Source: Desulfobacterales bacterium | GTDB lineage: Bacteria > Desulfobacterota > Desulfobacteria > Desulfobacterales > ETH-SRB1 | Assembly: GCA_030017395.1 (NCBI GenBank) | Contig: JASEIZ010000108.1 | Span: 355-6,985 of the forward strand | DNA: 6,631 nucleotides | Direction of reading: 5' to 3' | Shown here: piece after piece, positions 1 to 6,631 of the stretch | Position numbering within the stretch: position 1 is the first letter of the stretch | Layout: every line of letters starts with the position of its first letter | Notes under the pieces: model-generated | Database searches by the model: none | Told to the model about the DNA's origin: nothing | The model's input: only the letters and a program-made list of their open reading frames with translations | Made by a program: the position numbers and the translations under genes

Positions 1-45
1 AAATTTGCCCGTAAGGGCATGGTTCTTTTACAGATCGTACGCCTG

Positions 46-273
46 CCCTGTTCAATTCACGCAGTGAGGAGTGTAACGCATTTAACCGGGGTCCCGATCA
101 GGAAATAAATAAAACCCTTAGCGTCCCTGGCGACTTAGCGGTTTACCCAGTTTAATCCCGGAGGGCTATTCAACCGGGGTTCAAGAAATTAAAAACTCAA
201 AATTATACTGAATCCTGCTTGCCCTGTTAAATCTGAAGAACATTTAACCGGAGTCCAAACAAAATATAAAAAC
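46..273. repeat. Three related imperfect palindromic repeat units
   Basis: Three units share one plan: a left arm CCC(T/A)GTTYAAT, a short variable loop, a right arm ATTYAACCGGRGT, then an A-rich tail. Left arms lie at about 46-56, 146-156 and 222-232. Right arms lie at about 80-92, 168-180 and 244-254. The tails run to about 115, 196 and 273. Each unit could fold into an imperfect hairpin because the two arms are near reverse complements. The core AACCGGGGT recurs at 84 and 172, and as AACCGGAGT at 246, giving spacings of 88 and 74 bp. The third tail runs directly into the coding remnant of the aminotransferase. The pattern is read directly from the sequence; that it is a dispersed genomic family is inference. 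Function is unknown. No open frame in 1-271 resembles a protein I recognise. Confidence 0.6.
117..145 (+). repeat. 9-bp-periodic CT/GCG repeat, copy 1
   Basis: A 29-bp stretch is built from roughly 9-bp units (CTTAGCGTC, CCTGGCGAC, TTAGCGGTT). It aligns without gaps to the copies at 1240-1268 and 2159-2187, all in the same orientation and all ending in a G(C/T)GGT block 21 bp after the start. It lies between palindromic units 1 and 2. I read it as a low-complexity dispersed intergenic repeat of unknown role. Confidence 0.5.
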
Positions 274-295
274 AACCGGCAAACGCATTGCCGCC

Positions 296-979
296 ATGGT
301 TCCCATGCACACGTTCGGCCATCCATGCAAGATCAAGATGGGCCGGTTAATTGATCTGGCAGATCAATGGAACATTCCCGTTGTGGAAGACGCAGCAGAG
401 TCCATCGGATCCAGGATTTTAACCAGGCATTGTGGAACCTTTGGAAAAGCAGGTATTTTGAGCTTTAATGGCAACAAAACAATTACCTGTGGCGGTGGTG
501 GCGCCATTATTGCCAACGACGCTGCCTTGGCAGATAGAGCCAAACATCTCACTACCACTGCAAAAGTAAATCACCCATGGGAATATGTTCATGACGAACT
601 TGGCTATAATTACAGGATGCCGAATTTGAATGCCGCCATGGCATGTGCACAACTTGAACAATTGGATGGAATTTTAGCAGATAAGCGCAAACTGGCAAAT
701 GCATACAATGCGTTTTTCAGTGAAACAGACTGGTGTGATTTTTTCAGAGAGCCTGATGGGTGTACCAGTAATTACTGGTTGAACGCTGTCATTACCTCTG
801 ATAAAAAACAACGGGATGATCTTTTGAAGGCCACAAATGATTCCGGTGTAATGACTCGCCCTATCTGGAAATTAATGTCTGATCTGGAAATGTATAAACC
901 ATGCCAAAAAGGGGATTTGAAAAACGCCCGATGGCTTCAGGACAGGATTGTAAATTTGCCGAGTAGTGTGAGAATATGA
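296..979 (+). pseudogene. LegC-like DegT/DnrJ/EryC1 aminotransferase, 5'-truncated remnant
   Basis: This is the C-terminal part of a PLP-dependent sugar aminotransferase of the DegT/DnrJ/EryC1 family, closest in motifs to LegC, which aminates a nucleotide-linked keto sugar in legionaminic-acid-type synthesis. Counting from the ATG at 296, VPMHTFGHP is at residues 2-10, VVEDAAES (PLP-pyridine Asp32) at 29-36, SFNGNK with the PLP-lysine Lys61 at 56-61, then a GGGG run and GYNYRMPN. It ends in the family-typical LPSSVRI, so the 3' end is intact. Family members are about 380-400 aa; only 227 remain. The frame is open upstream only to 248 (stop TAA at 245-247), and similarity fades near 272 (TTGKRIAA just before the ATG). 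The PLP-phosphate-binding N-terminal half is therefore absent, and I see no clear ribosome binding site. It is probably non-functional, although there is no internal stop or frameshift. A functional short protein cannot be excluded. Confidence 0.8.
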
Positions 980-995
980 AAAGAAAGCAACTTAT

Positions 996-1151
996 GATGA
1001 AATCGTAAAAAGTCCCGAAATCGTCATGCCGGACTTGATAAGCCTGCCCCGTACTTGATACGGGGGCATCCAGAACGCATTGAATTTACTGGATTCCGGC
1101 TTTCGCCGGAATGACGTAAAACGGTATTTTTTGACTTTTTACGAGTTCATC
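996..1151. mobile_element. 156-bp MITE-like element with 19-bp terminal inverted repeats
   Basis: The termini are GATGAAATCGTAAAAAGTC at 996-1014 and the reverse complement of GATGAACTCGTAAAAAGTC at 1133-1151, matching at 18 of 19 positions. Just inside them lies a second inverted pair, CGTCATGCCGG (1022-1032) against CCGGAATGACG (1106-1116), with one mismatch. The interior holds two hairpins: a GCCCCGTA stem with a CTTGA loop (1046-1067, one bulged G) and a perfect 8-bp stem ATTCCGGC/GCCGGAAT with a TTTC loop (1093-1112). There is no coding capacity. No clear target-site duplication is visible. A second copy begins at 6584. It could be a non-autonomous transposon, but transposition itself is inferred only from the structure and the copy number. 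Confidence 0.75.
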
Positions 1152-1160
1152 AAATATAAT
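1131..1160 (+). promoter_or_regulatory. Promoter-like sequence across the MITE right edge
   Basis: TTGACT at 1131-1136 and a perfect TATAAT at 1155-1160 are separated by 18 bp on the plus strand, close to a sigma-70 consensus. The -35 box sits at the element's right terminus and the -10 box just outside it, so the promoter would exist only because the element inserted here. Transcription would run into 1165 onward and then antisense to dapB. The flank is AT-rich, so chance occurrence is quite possible. Confidence 0.35.
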
Positions 1161-1194
1161 ATATCTTTGAATAGTAATCTTGATAATGCATTTC

Positions 1195-1229
1195 TTTTTG
1201 TTTTCCGTCCTCTCAACGGAAAACAAAAA
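1195..1229. other. Perfect 14-bp palindrome downstream of dapB
   Basis: TTTTTGTTTTCCGT (1195-1208) and ACGGAAAACAAAAA (1216-1229) are exact reverse complements around a 7-nt loop. It lies about 67 bp past the dapB stop codon. On both strands the stem starts with T and ends with A, the opposite of an intrinsic terminator, and no T-tract follows the stem on either strand. It may stabilise a 3' end, or it may be another small palindromic element. Confidence 0.5.
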
Positions 1230-1239
1230 AATCTTTAAA

Positions 1240-1268
1240 CTCAGCGTTCTCTGCGGCTCGGCGGTGTT
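1240..1268 (+). repeat. 9-bp-periodic CT/GCG repeat, copy 2
   Basis: Units CTCAGCGTT, CTCTGCGGC and TCGGCGGTG align without gaps to copies at 117-145 and 2159-2187, in the same orientation. It lies about 30 bp beyond the 3' end of dapB and is entirely non-coding here, unlike the third copy. Confidence 0.5.
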
Positions 1269-1296
1269 TTTTCTGTCATAATATGTTATAATTATT

Positions 1297-2130
1297 TTAT
1301 ATATCCCCTTTTAACACATCAATCATCGTAAACATTCTTCCTTTTATCCCCTCTTCTATTTTTTTGTAAAGATAGGAAATGGCATCAAGGGTTCCTTTAG
1401 CATATATATCGCGGCCGTTCACGTTATGTGTAAACTCAAAGCGCACTGTCCGGTCTTCTGAAATCAGCGTGTATGTGTGCCATCCGTGCCCTGAAAGATA
1501 TTTTTCCGGAATGCCGAGCTTTGTTTTTTGAGTTTCAGGATCACGTTCCATTATAATTTCCTCCTGGTTAAAAGGCACGCCGAATTCATTAAAATACCTT
1601 ATCATTGCCTTGGCGGTTCCGCTGGTGTCCGCCTTGCCTTTTTGATGACTCTCCCTTATCTGAAGCGAGTATCCTTTAAAAAGACCGGGAAACGATTTTG
1701 CCCCGTACTCCATCATGGCCTGGAAACCGACTATCTGTTTTGCCATGTTGGGCGCTACTACAGCAGGAATGGAAGATTTTTTTATCGTATCTTCAAGAAG
1801 CTTTCTGTCTCCTCCTGTAGTGCCCATCACAAAGGGAAGATTGTGTTTGCAGTAAAACTCCGCATTTGTGTTTACGGCCGAAGGATGTGTATAATCCACG
1901 CTAATAAAGGAAACCTCCCTGTCAACTATTTCGGTTACAGCATGGTTCCTTTTTCCCGGCTGGACAAGGATTATATCTGAAGAGTCCATAACATATTTGG
2001 TCTCGACAATCTCAGGGCCTGTAAAAGAGTATGGAATAACTTCAAATCTGTCATCACCAAGAGCATGCTTTGCCACATTCACCGCCATATTGCCTGGAAT
2101 GCCGTTTATCATGATTTTTATTCTGTTCAT
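1297..2130 (-). CDS. dapB: 4-hydroxy-tetrahydrodipicolinate reductase, plant type
   Basis: This NAD(P)H-dependent cytosolic reductase converts 4-hydroxy-tetrahydrodipicolinate to tetrahydrodipicolinate in diaminopimelate/lysine synthesis. The 277-aa product matches the plant/chloroplast-type DapB branch rather than the E. coli type. It has an N-terminal Rossmann motif INGIPGNM (8-15), SFTGPE (35-40), VDYTHPSAVN (78-87), MGTTGGDR (102-109), APNMAKQ (126-132), the catalytic block ESHQKGKADTSGTAKA (160-175) with His162 and Lys166, and FEFTHNVNGRDIYAKGT (231-247) near the C terminus. Length is normal and no motif is missing. The start at 2130 is supported by AGGGAG about 8 bases upstream. It is the last gene of the operon, 23 bp after the fusion gene, and shares its theme of envelope precursors. 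No other lysine-pathway gene is in view. Confidence 0.93.
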   Translation of the reverse strand: MNRIKIMINGIPGNMAVNVAKHALGDDRFEVIPYSFTGPEIVETKYVMDSSDIILVQPGKRNHAVTEIVDREVSFISVDYTHPSAVNTNAEFYCKHNLPFVMGTTGGDRKLLEDTIKKSSIPAVVAPNMAKQIVGFQAMMEYGAKSFPGLFKGYSLQIRESHQKGKADTSGTAKAMIRYFNEFGVPFNQEEIIMERDPETQKTKLGIPEKYLSGHGWHTYTLISEDRTVRFEFTHNVNGRDIYAKGTLDAISYLYKKIEEGIKGRMFTMIDVLKGDI

Positions 2131-2138
2131 TTTTACTT

Positions 2139-2144
2139 CTCCCT
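2139..2144 (-). promoter_or_regulatory. Ribosome binding site of dapB
   Basis: On the minus strand AGGGAG, within AAAAGGGAGAAG, lies 8 bases before the ATG at 2128-2130. It is the strongest Shine-Dalgarno match in the operon and fixes the dapB start. It lies in the 23-bp gap, so dapB can be translated independently of the gene before it. Confidence 0.7.
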
Positions 2145-2153
2145 TTTAAATAG

Positions 2154-3875
2154 TTATATCTGTGTCCTCTGTGTTCTCTGTGGTTTCATATCTGCCTTTT
2201 TTGTGATTTTCGAAATCGTTGATTTTAACCGCGGGAATTGTGTATCTTCAACAGCCGACAGGTTATATTTCAAACTCTCTGTTGCTGGTGGAATAAATTG
2301 CTCAAAGTATGTTTTGCCCTTAACCCGGCTTAAATATCCGAACGCGCCCAGTATCTGAAGGTTTCTTGTTATCGCGCAATAGTTATAACACAAACAAAAC
2401 CTCTTTCTGTCAATATGAATATATGATGAAAGTTCATCGATACAATAATCAAGCAGTTGATGCTGCACATCACGGGGAAGCGCCACATATGGATCAATCA
2501 GCAAAGATGCAAGATCATACTGAATCGGGCCTGTTCTGCCGCCTTGAAAGTCTATAAAATAAGGCTTTCCGTCTTTAATCATGATGTTTCTGGACTGAAA
2601 ATCTCTGTGCATAAATCCATTAACTGAAAATTCAAGCGCCTTGTCGGCAAGCAATATAAACTCATCTTTAAAATCATCATAGCATATATTGAGTCTGAGA
2701 TACCTTCTTAAAAAAGCGTCTACAAAATAGCGGCATTCATTCTCAAGAATAACTTTTTTGTTGTAACATGCTGTCTGGCAGGTCCAGGATCGATCAAACT
2801 GTTTGGCGCCAAAAATAGACATTTTTATAAGAAGCTTTATAATTGATTTGTAATGAGACAAAACCCTTTTGCCTGCTTTAACGACTGCCTGAAGATTGAC
2901 ATCGCCTAAATCTTCCAGAAAAACAACTCCTGAAAAAATATCATGCAGATATATTCTGGGCACTGGTATTCTCTTGTCGTACAGATGGCGGCCGATTAAA
3001 ACAAATGAATCTATCTCAAAGGTTCCCGGCTTTTTTCTGATACCGTGATCAACCATAACAAGGGATTGCCCTGCTGCGGTCAGCCTGTGCCACTTTCTGT
3101 CCGAACCATCCCCTTTCAGCTTTGAGCATTCTATTTTTTTGCACAGACAACCCGGAAAAGCCCGCTTAAAAGCTTCGGGCGCCATCTTGTCAAAAACCGT
3201 CTCTTTATATCTTTCGGGTGTTCCAATATCCTTCCAGTAATCTTTTTTTGAGATATAAGCTTTTACCTTTTTGCCTGATAATATTAACTTCCTGTACACG
3301 TCGATGCTGCATGAAAAGATCCCGTCCGGTATGAATTCGAGAATTTCAGGATCAAGGACCTGTATTCCTGTAAATGTGAGTTCCCTCGCATAATCGAGGT
3401 TTGCTTCTTTTCCCTGAGCTGCAATGCCTGTGATAAAATTGTTTTTATCTATCCGTACGTTGTTAAATTCTGCACAATCATTAAGAACCAATGTTGCCTG
3501 ATGGTTATGTCTTAAGTGAAAATCATATACCTCACGCAAATCAATATCTGTTACAATGTCGCTGTTTATAACCATAAAGGGTTGGTTGTCCCAGAAATCG
3601 GCCGCATTCTTTATGGCTCCTGCTGTGCCGAGAATCACGGGTTCGTAACGGGCACATACGGGAATAGCATATTGTTGTGATGCTAAAAAGGAATCTATTT
3701 TTTTATGCAGATGATGGGTGTTTATGATAACAGCCTTACAACCCGCCGACTGAAGGCTGTGAATTATGATATCCAGTAAAGGACGACCTGAAATAGTAAA
3801 CAGAGGTTTGGGTGTGAATCCGGTAAAGGGAAGAAGCCGCGTGCCCAGGCCGGCGGCAAGTATCATCGCCTTCAT
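2154..3875 (-). CDS. Fused MurU-like nucleotidyltransferase and AmgK-like sugar kinase
   Basis: The 573-aa protein has two enzyme domains. Residues 1 to about 230 are a sugar-1-phosphate nucleotidyltransferase: LAAGLGTR (6-13), TPKP with Lys23, LGTAGA (82-87), INSD with metal-binding Asp106 (103-106) and YWKDIGTPERY (213-223). Residues from about 250 to 550 are an aminoglycoside-phosphotransferase-fold kinase resembling AmgK/COG3178: nucleotide loop KGDGSDRKWHRL (254-265), catalytic loop HRDFQSRN (423-430) with Asp425, and metal-binding Asp442 in FIDFQGGRTGP, followed by QYDLASLL. In Pseudomonas, separate AmgK and MurU phosphorylate MurNAc/GlcNAc at C1 and make UDP-MurNAc for peptidoglycan recycling. 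A fusion could carry out both steps, with the kinase product feeding the N-terminal domain. The substrate is inferred; another sugar such as mannose or a heptose is possible. The last 11 residues are encoded by a dispersed repeat. The gene starts 16 bp after plsB behind only a weak GGGG, suggesting translational coupling. Confidence 0.82.
   Translation of the reverse strand: MKAMILAAGLGTRLLPFTGFTPKPLFTISGRPLLDIIIHSLQSAGCKAVIINTHHLHKKIDSFLASQQYAIPVCARYEPVILGTAGAIKNAADFWDNQPFMVINSDIVTDIDLREVYDFHLRHNHQATLVLNDCAEFNNVRIDKNNFITGIAAQGKEANLDYARELTFTGIQVLDPEILEFIPDGIFSCSIDVYRKLILSGKKVKAYISKKDYWKDIGTPERYKETVFDKMAPEAFKRAFPGCLCKKIECSKLKGDGSDRKWHRLTAAGQSLVMVDHGIRKKPGTFEIDSFVLIGRHLYDKRIPVPRIYLHDIFSGVVFLEDLGDVNLQAVVKAGKRVLSHYKSIIKLLIKMSIFGAKQFDRSWTCQTACYNKKVILENECRYFVDAFLRRYLRLNICYDDFKDEFILLADKALEFSVNGFMHRDFQSRNIMIKDGKPYFIDFQGGRTGPIQYDLASLLIDPYVALPRDVQHQLLDYCIDELSSYIHIDRKRFCLCYNYCAITRNLQILGAFGYLSRVKGKTYFEQFIPPATESLKYNLSAVEDTQFPRLKSTISKITKKADMKPQRTQRTQI
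2159..2187 (+). repeat. 9-bp-periodic CT/GTG repeat, copy 3, inside the fusion gene
   Basis: Units close to CTGTGTCCT, CTGTGTTCT and CTGTGGTTT form the third copy of the repeat seen at 117 and 1240. On the minus strand it is read as the last codons of the fusion protein, giving the tail KPQRTQRTQ with a three-residue period before Ile and TAA. The tail lies beyond the kinase fold and looks accidental. Confidence 0.6.
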
Positions 3876-3891
3876 AAAGGCCCCGCTATGA

Positions 3892-6525
3892 TTAAAGACA
3901 ATTTAAATAACGCTGTATCGCTTTGGTGTAATATTCAATCTTCTCGGTATCTTGCGAAGATTTAACACCGTGGGCAGCAAAATAATCCACGGCGTTTTCA
4001 TAGTTGATTTTTGAAAGAGCTTCTTTGCGCTCAATTTCTCTTTTTTTATACATACGATTCCCGGTGGCCTGTATTTTTTTCAAGATATCCTTTGTGTTAA
4101 GCAAGCTATCGGGCGACCGCTCCAGATGCTTCAAAACTATCAAGTACGATTCAAAATATGTTTTAAGAAAACCGGAAAACAGCTTCAGGTCTCTAAAGCC
4201 TGCCGAAGTCAGGTTATATGTGTCCGGCAGTGTCGGGTGAGGCATCAACACAGCTTCATTAATAAACGCTTTTATGTTTTTCCGGATAAAATATTCTGAT
4301 GTCTGGTCCACATTATATGCAAATTCATTTTTAAAGAACCCCTGAAGAAAATTATATCCAATGTTAAGATCAGATGCAGAAAACTGAAATGCATCCTTTT
4401 CTAAAATCGCAAGAGCTGTAAAGGCCGCGGGAATAAAAAAGGCAATGCAATTATTTTTATAATATTCCAGAATCGGTCTCTTGTTTTCATTTACCATAAA
4501 TTGTGCGCCGGCAAATCGACCGTCCATATTCTTTGAAGTCTGTATGATGAATTTTATGTTAATATAAGAATCAATAACCTGTTCAACAGCATAAACATTG
4601 TCGAGTAAAAGGGTGTCAGACATCTCGATTTTCTGTGACAACAGATAATTCATATAGATTTCCACATGTGACATAAAATGTTCATAAGTAAACATTTTCT
4701 TAGAACAATTCAAAAGCACACTTGCGACAAGGCCGTGCGGAGTAACCACCGAAACATTGTTTATGGCGTTTATGATCCTGAACCCGAGTTTGCGGGTCAG
4801 TGTATTCCGTTCCTTTGATGTCATGTCCTGGATCAAAACATTGTCTTGTGATAAAAGCTCATTGAGCGAGAGAGGCTGGTGAAATTTAATATATATTTTT
4901 CCGCACCTTTTCTTAAGCAGTTTTCTTGCTTTAATGATCTGTAATAAATTTTCCGGTTCTTTTTGTCCCCCTTCAATTTCGTTAAGATAAGAACTCTCTT
5001 CAATAACTTTGTCATACCCGATATAAATAGGCACAAATATCATATCATCACAGACCCCGTCTTTATATGCATTGATCAAAATGGAAAGCAGCCCCAACTT
5101 GGGCAGTATCAACTTCCCTGTTCTACTCCTGCCGCCTTCGATAAAAAATTCTATATTAAATCCTTCTTCAAGAAGTTTATAAATATATTCTACAAAAACC
5201 TTTGAATAAAGCACAGCCCCTTTGAATGTTCGCCTGATAAAAAATGCGCCTCCCCCTCTGAATATTGGGCCCATGGGCCAGAAAGAAAGATTCTTGCCCG
5301 CAGCGACAAGCGGACATGGCATATTATTAACGTAAAGAATATACGAGAGTATTAGGTAATCTATGTGGCTCTTATGGCAGGGAATCAGAATCAACGGCCC
5401 TTTTTTCGACATGCTTTTTACCTTGTTAAGCATATCCATGTTGACCGTAACTCCTTCAAATATTGTGTTTACAATCCACTTAATCAGTCCGGCAAAAATC
5501 TTTATTATTACCATATTATATTTGGCGGCAATTTCATCAAGATATTTATCCGCCTTTTTATGTACCTTCTGAATCGACATATCACGCTTTTTCGAATAAT
5601 TTTCCATAAAGCTTTGAAGACGATCATTTGTCAGGATACTTTCCTTAAGCTCTTCCCTTGATTCCAGGATGGGTCCGAGAGTGCTCTGGCGATGGCGGTT
5701 TATCTGAAGCAAAAGATTGCGCCTCAACACAAGCGACTGATATTCAATATCCCGCTGCCGGATTTGCTCTGATTCTAAAAAATCTTTTAAATTAACCGGT
5801 TCGGATATTTCCATAAATACCTTATCGGAATTCTTGAAAAGGGTAACCAGTCGCCTTATTTTTCCTGGTTTTTCTTTGGCGCCAAGCAGAATATCTTTTA
5901 TAGTAGGAGTAGATCTAAGCGGCTCTTTACTAAAAAACATCAGTTGAGGAACAATAAAAATCGGCCTGCCACCTATTTCGATAGATTGCTGCATTTCGAT
6001 AAGATATTGCAGGGGATCTGTCTTTTGTTGAATAAATCTGCGGTAAAAGCCTTTTCTTTCAACAAGAGACAGCAGACCTGACCGGCCGTTTATCAGTTCC
6101 TGCTTAATATAGCCGCCTTTATAAGGGTCGGGCAAAGACAGGTTGCTGAACACATAATCAAGATGGGATAAAAAAACCCTCAGGATGCGCGAGACAGGCT
6201 GCCATATAAGCACCTTATAATCAAAGCCTATTTCAGGAAAAGCAAGTCCATTCTGCTTATAGCGTGTATAATAAAAAAGATACTCAAAATAACTTTTATA
6301 TTTAGTAACATAAACAACGACCCCTTCTTCCTTGAGCTTTTCAAGCGCCAGGATCTGTTCTTTGTTGATCTTAATTCCTGAAAAGAAAAGTTTCAGAATC
6401 CAGGAGGATAAAAAACCTATCTTTCCGGGCAAAAAGCAAAGATAGTGGTTATGTGTGCCTTGAAGGGCCTTATCGATCCACATCCTTGCCATGTTTTTAA
6501 ATTGCATCCATCTGTATTTTATCAT
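3892..6525 (-). CDS. plsB: Glycerol-3-phosphate 1-O-acyltransferase (PlsB type)
   Basis: PlsB acylates glycerol-3-phosphate at sn-1 to lysophosphatidic acid, the first step of phospholipid synthesis, at the inner membrane. The 877-aa product (E. coli PlsB is 807) carries all four acyltransferase motifs in order. Motif I is HKSHIDY (384-390, HX4D with His384/Asp389), motif II GGGAFFIRR (424-432), motif III FIEGGRSRTGK (461-471) and motif IV VPIYIGYDKVIEE (498-510). Family-typical C-terminal stretches follow, including NNVSVVTPHGLVAS (589-602) and YYKNNCIAFFIPAAF (688-702), with a charged helical tail from about 808. Residues 68-250 look like a degenerate second copy of the same fold. The start at 6525 has only a weak AAAGG 14 bases upstream; ATG at codon 7 is an alternative without a better site. 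It is the first gene of the operon. Any promoter must lie in the 58 bp up to the MITE, inside it, or beyond the window. Confidence 0.92.
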   Translation of the reverse strand: MIKYRWMQFKNMARMWIDKALQGTHNHYLCFLPGKIGFLSSWILKLFFSGIKINKEQILALEKLKEEGVVVYVTKYKSYFEYLFYYTRYKQNGLAFPEIGFDYKVLIWQPVSRILRVFLSHLDYVFSNLSLPDPYKGGYIKQELINGRSGLLSLVERKGFYRRFIQQKTDPLQYLIEMQQSIEIGGRPIFIVPQLMFFSKEPLRSTPTIKDILLGAKEKPGKIRRLVTLFKNSDKVFMEISEPVNLKDFLESEQIRQRDIEYQSLVLRRNLLLQINRHRQSTLGPILESREELKESILTNDRLQSFMENYSKKRDMSIQKVHKKADKYLDEIAAKYNMVIIKIFAGLIKWIVNTIFEGVTVNMDMLNKVKSMSKKGPLILIPCHKSHIDYLILSYILYVNNMPCPLVAAGKNLSFWPMGPIFRGGGAFFIRRTFKGAVLYSKVFVEYIYKLLEEGFNIEFFIEGGRSRTGKLILPKLGLLSILINAYKDGVCDDMIFVPIYIGYDKVIEESSYLNEIEGGQKEPENLLQIIKARKLLKKRCGKIYIKFHQPLSLNELLSQDNVLIQDMTSKERNTLTRKLGFRIINAINNVSVVTPHGLVASVLLNCSKKMFTYEHFMSHVEIYMNYLLSQKIEMSDTLLLDNVYAVEQVIDSYINIKFIIQTSKNMDGRFAGAQFMVNENKRPILEYYKNNCIAFFIPAAFTALAILEKDAFQFSASDLNIGYNFLQGFFKNEFAYNVDQTSEYFIRKNIKAFINEAVLMPHPTLPDTYNLTSAGFRDLKLFSGFLKTYFESYLIVLKHLERSPDSLLNTKDILKKIQATGNRMYKKREIERKEALSKINYENAVDYFAAHGVKSSQDTEKIEYYTKAIQRYLNCL

Positions 6526-6543
6526 TGTTTGTTTGTTGGCCTT

Positions 6544-6573
6544 TATATAAATCCAAAATTATTTTTATCTAAA
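6544..6573 (-). promoter_or_regulatory. Weak candidate promoter for plsB operon
   Basis: On the minus strand TTTAGA (6573-6568) and TATATA (6549-6544) are 18 bp apart, each matching four of six sigma-70 consensus bases. The segment 6526-6583 is very AT-rich and includes a tandem TTTTAGA pair, so this is a tentative call. It would leave a leader of only about 10-15 nt before the plsB ATG. Confidence 0.2.
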
Positions 6574-6583
6574 ATCTAAAATT

Positions 6584-6631
6584 GATGAACTCGTAAAAAG
6601 TCGAAAAGTTCTCTTTTCCGTCATTCCGGCG
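6584..6631. mobile_element. Second MITE copy, cut by the window end
   Basis: GATGAACTCGTAAAAAGTC at 6584-6602 is identical to the reverse complement of the right terminus of the element at 996-1151. A 16-bp spacer follows, then CGTCATTCCGGCG, exactly as in that element's right end read backwards, which has the same spacer length and about 10 of 16 spacer bases in common. The two copies are therefore in opposite orientation and present the same end to the operon. The rest of this copy is outside the window. Confidence 0.75.

Larger units (their letters stand above)
1297..6525 (-). other. Three-gene minus-strand envelope operon
   Basis: plsB, the nucleotidyltransferase-kinase fusion and dapB lie head to tail with gaps of 16 and 23 bp and no terminator-like hairpin between them, so co-transcription is likely. 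Products serve phospholipid, amino-sugar activation and diaminopimelate supply, which together suggest coordinated membrane and peptidoglycan growth. Co-regulation is inferred from spacing only. Confidence 0.75.

Overview
The window reads like a piece of a moderately AT-rich, repeat-laden Gram-negative genome, most likely a deltaproteobacterium in the modern Desulfobacterota sense, possibly close to Desulfobacterales. This is inference. It rests on a PlsB-type acyltransferase (a Gram-negative marker), a plant-type DapB, a fused sugar-nucleotidyltransferase/kinase, and dense small intergenic palindromes and 9-bp-periodic repeats of the sort I associate with that group. No rRNA, tRNA, CRISPR array, integrase or transposase gene is visible.

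Layout. Positions 1-271 carry no convincing gene. They hold three related imperfect palindromic units and one copy of a 9-bp-periodic repeat. Positions 296-979 (+) are the intact C-terminal part of a LegC-like DegT/DnrJ/EryC1 aminotransferase whose N-terminal ~170 residues are missing, so it is probably a remnant. Positions 980-1296 are non-coding. They hold a 156-bp MITE-like element with 19-bp terminal inverted repeats, a promoter-like sequence formed at its right edge, a perfect 14-bp palindrome and a second copy of the 9-bp-periodic repeat.

Positions 1297-6525 are a compact three-gene operon on the minus strand. Transcription order is plsB (glycerol-3-phosphate acyltransferase, 877 aa), then a 573-aa fusion of a MurU-like nucleotidyltransferase and an AmgK-like kinase, then plant-type dapB (277 aa). 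The gaps are 16 and 23 bp. The last 48 bp of the window are the start of a second MITE copy, so the operon is bracketed by two copies of one element with the same element end facing it from both sides.

How the genes fit together. All three operon products plausibly serve the cell envelope. PlsB makes lysophosphatidic acid for membrane phospholipid. The fusion protein would phosphorylate an amino sugar (MurNAc in the AmgK/MurU precedent) and activate it to a nucleotide sugar. DapB supplies the diaminopimelate branch used for peptidoglycan and lysine. The truncated aminotransferase belongs to a family making nonulosonic (legionaminic-type) surface sugars.

The most notable points are the fused kinase/nucleotidyltransferase, a degenerate internal duplication of the acyltransferase fold in PlsB at a constant 308-residue offset, a repeat that has become the C-terminal tail of the fusion protein, and the inverted MITE pair around the operon. 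I see no clearly new defence, mobile or RNA system.
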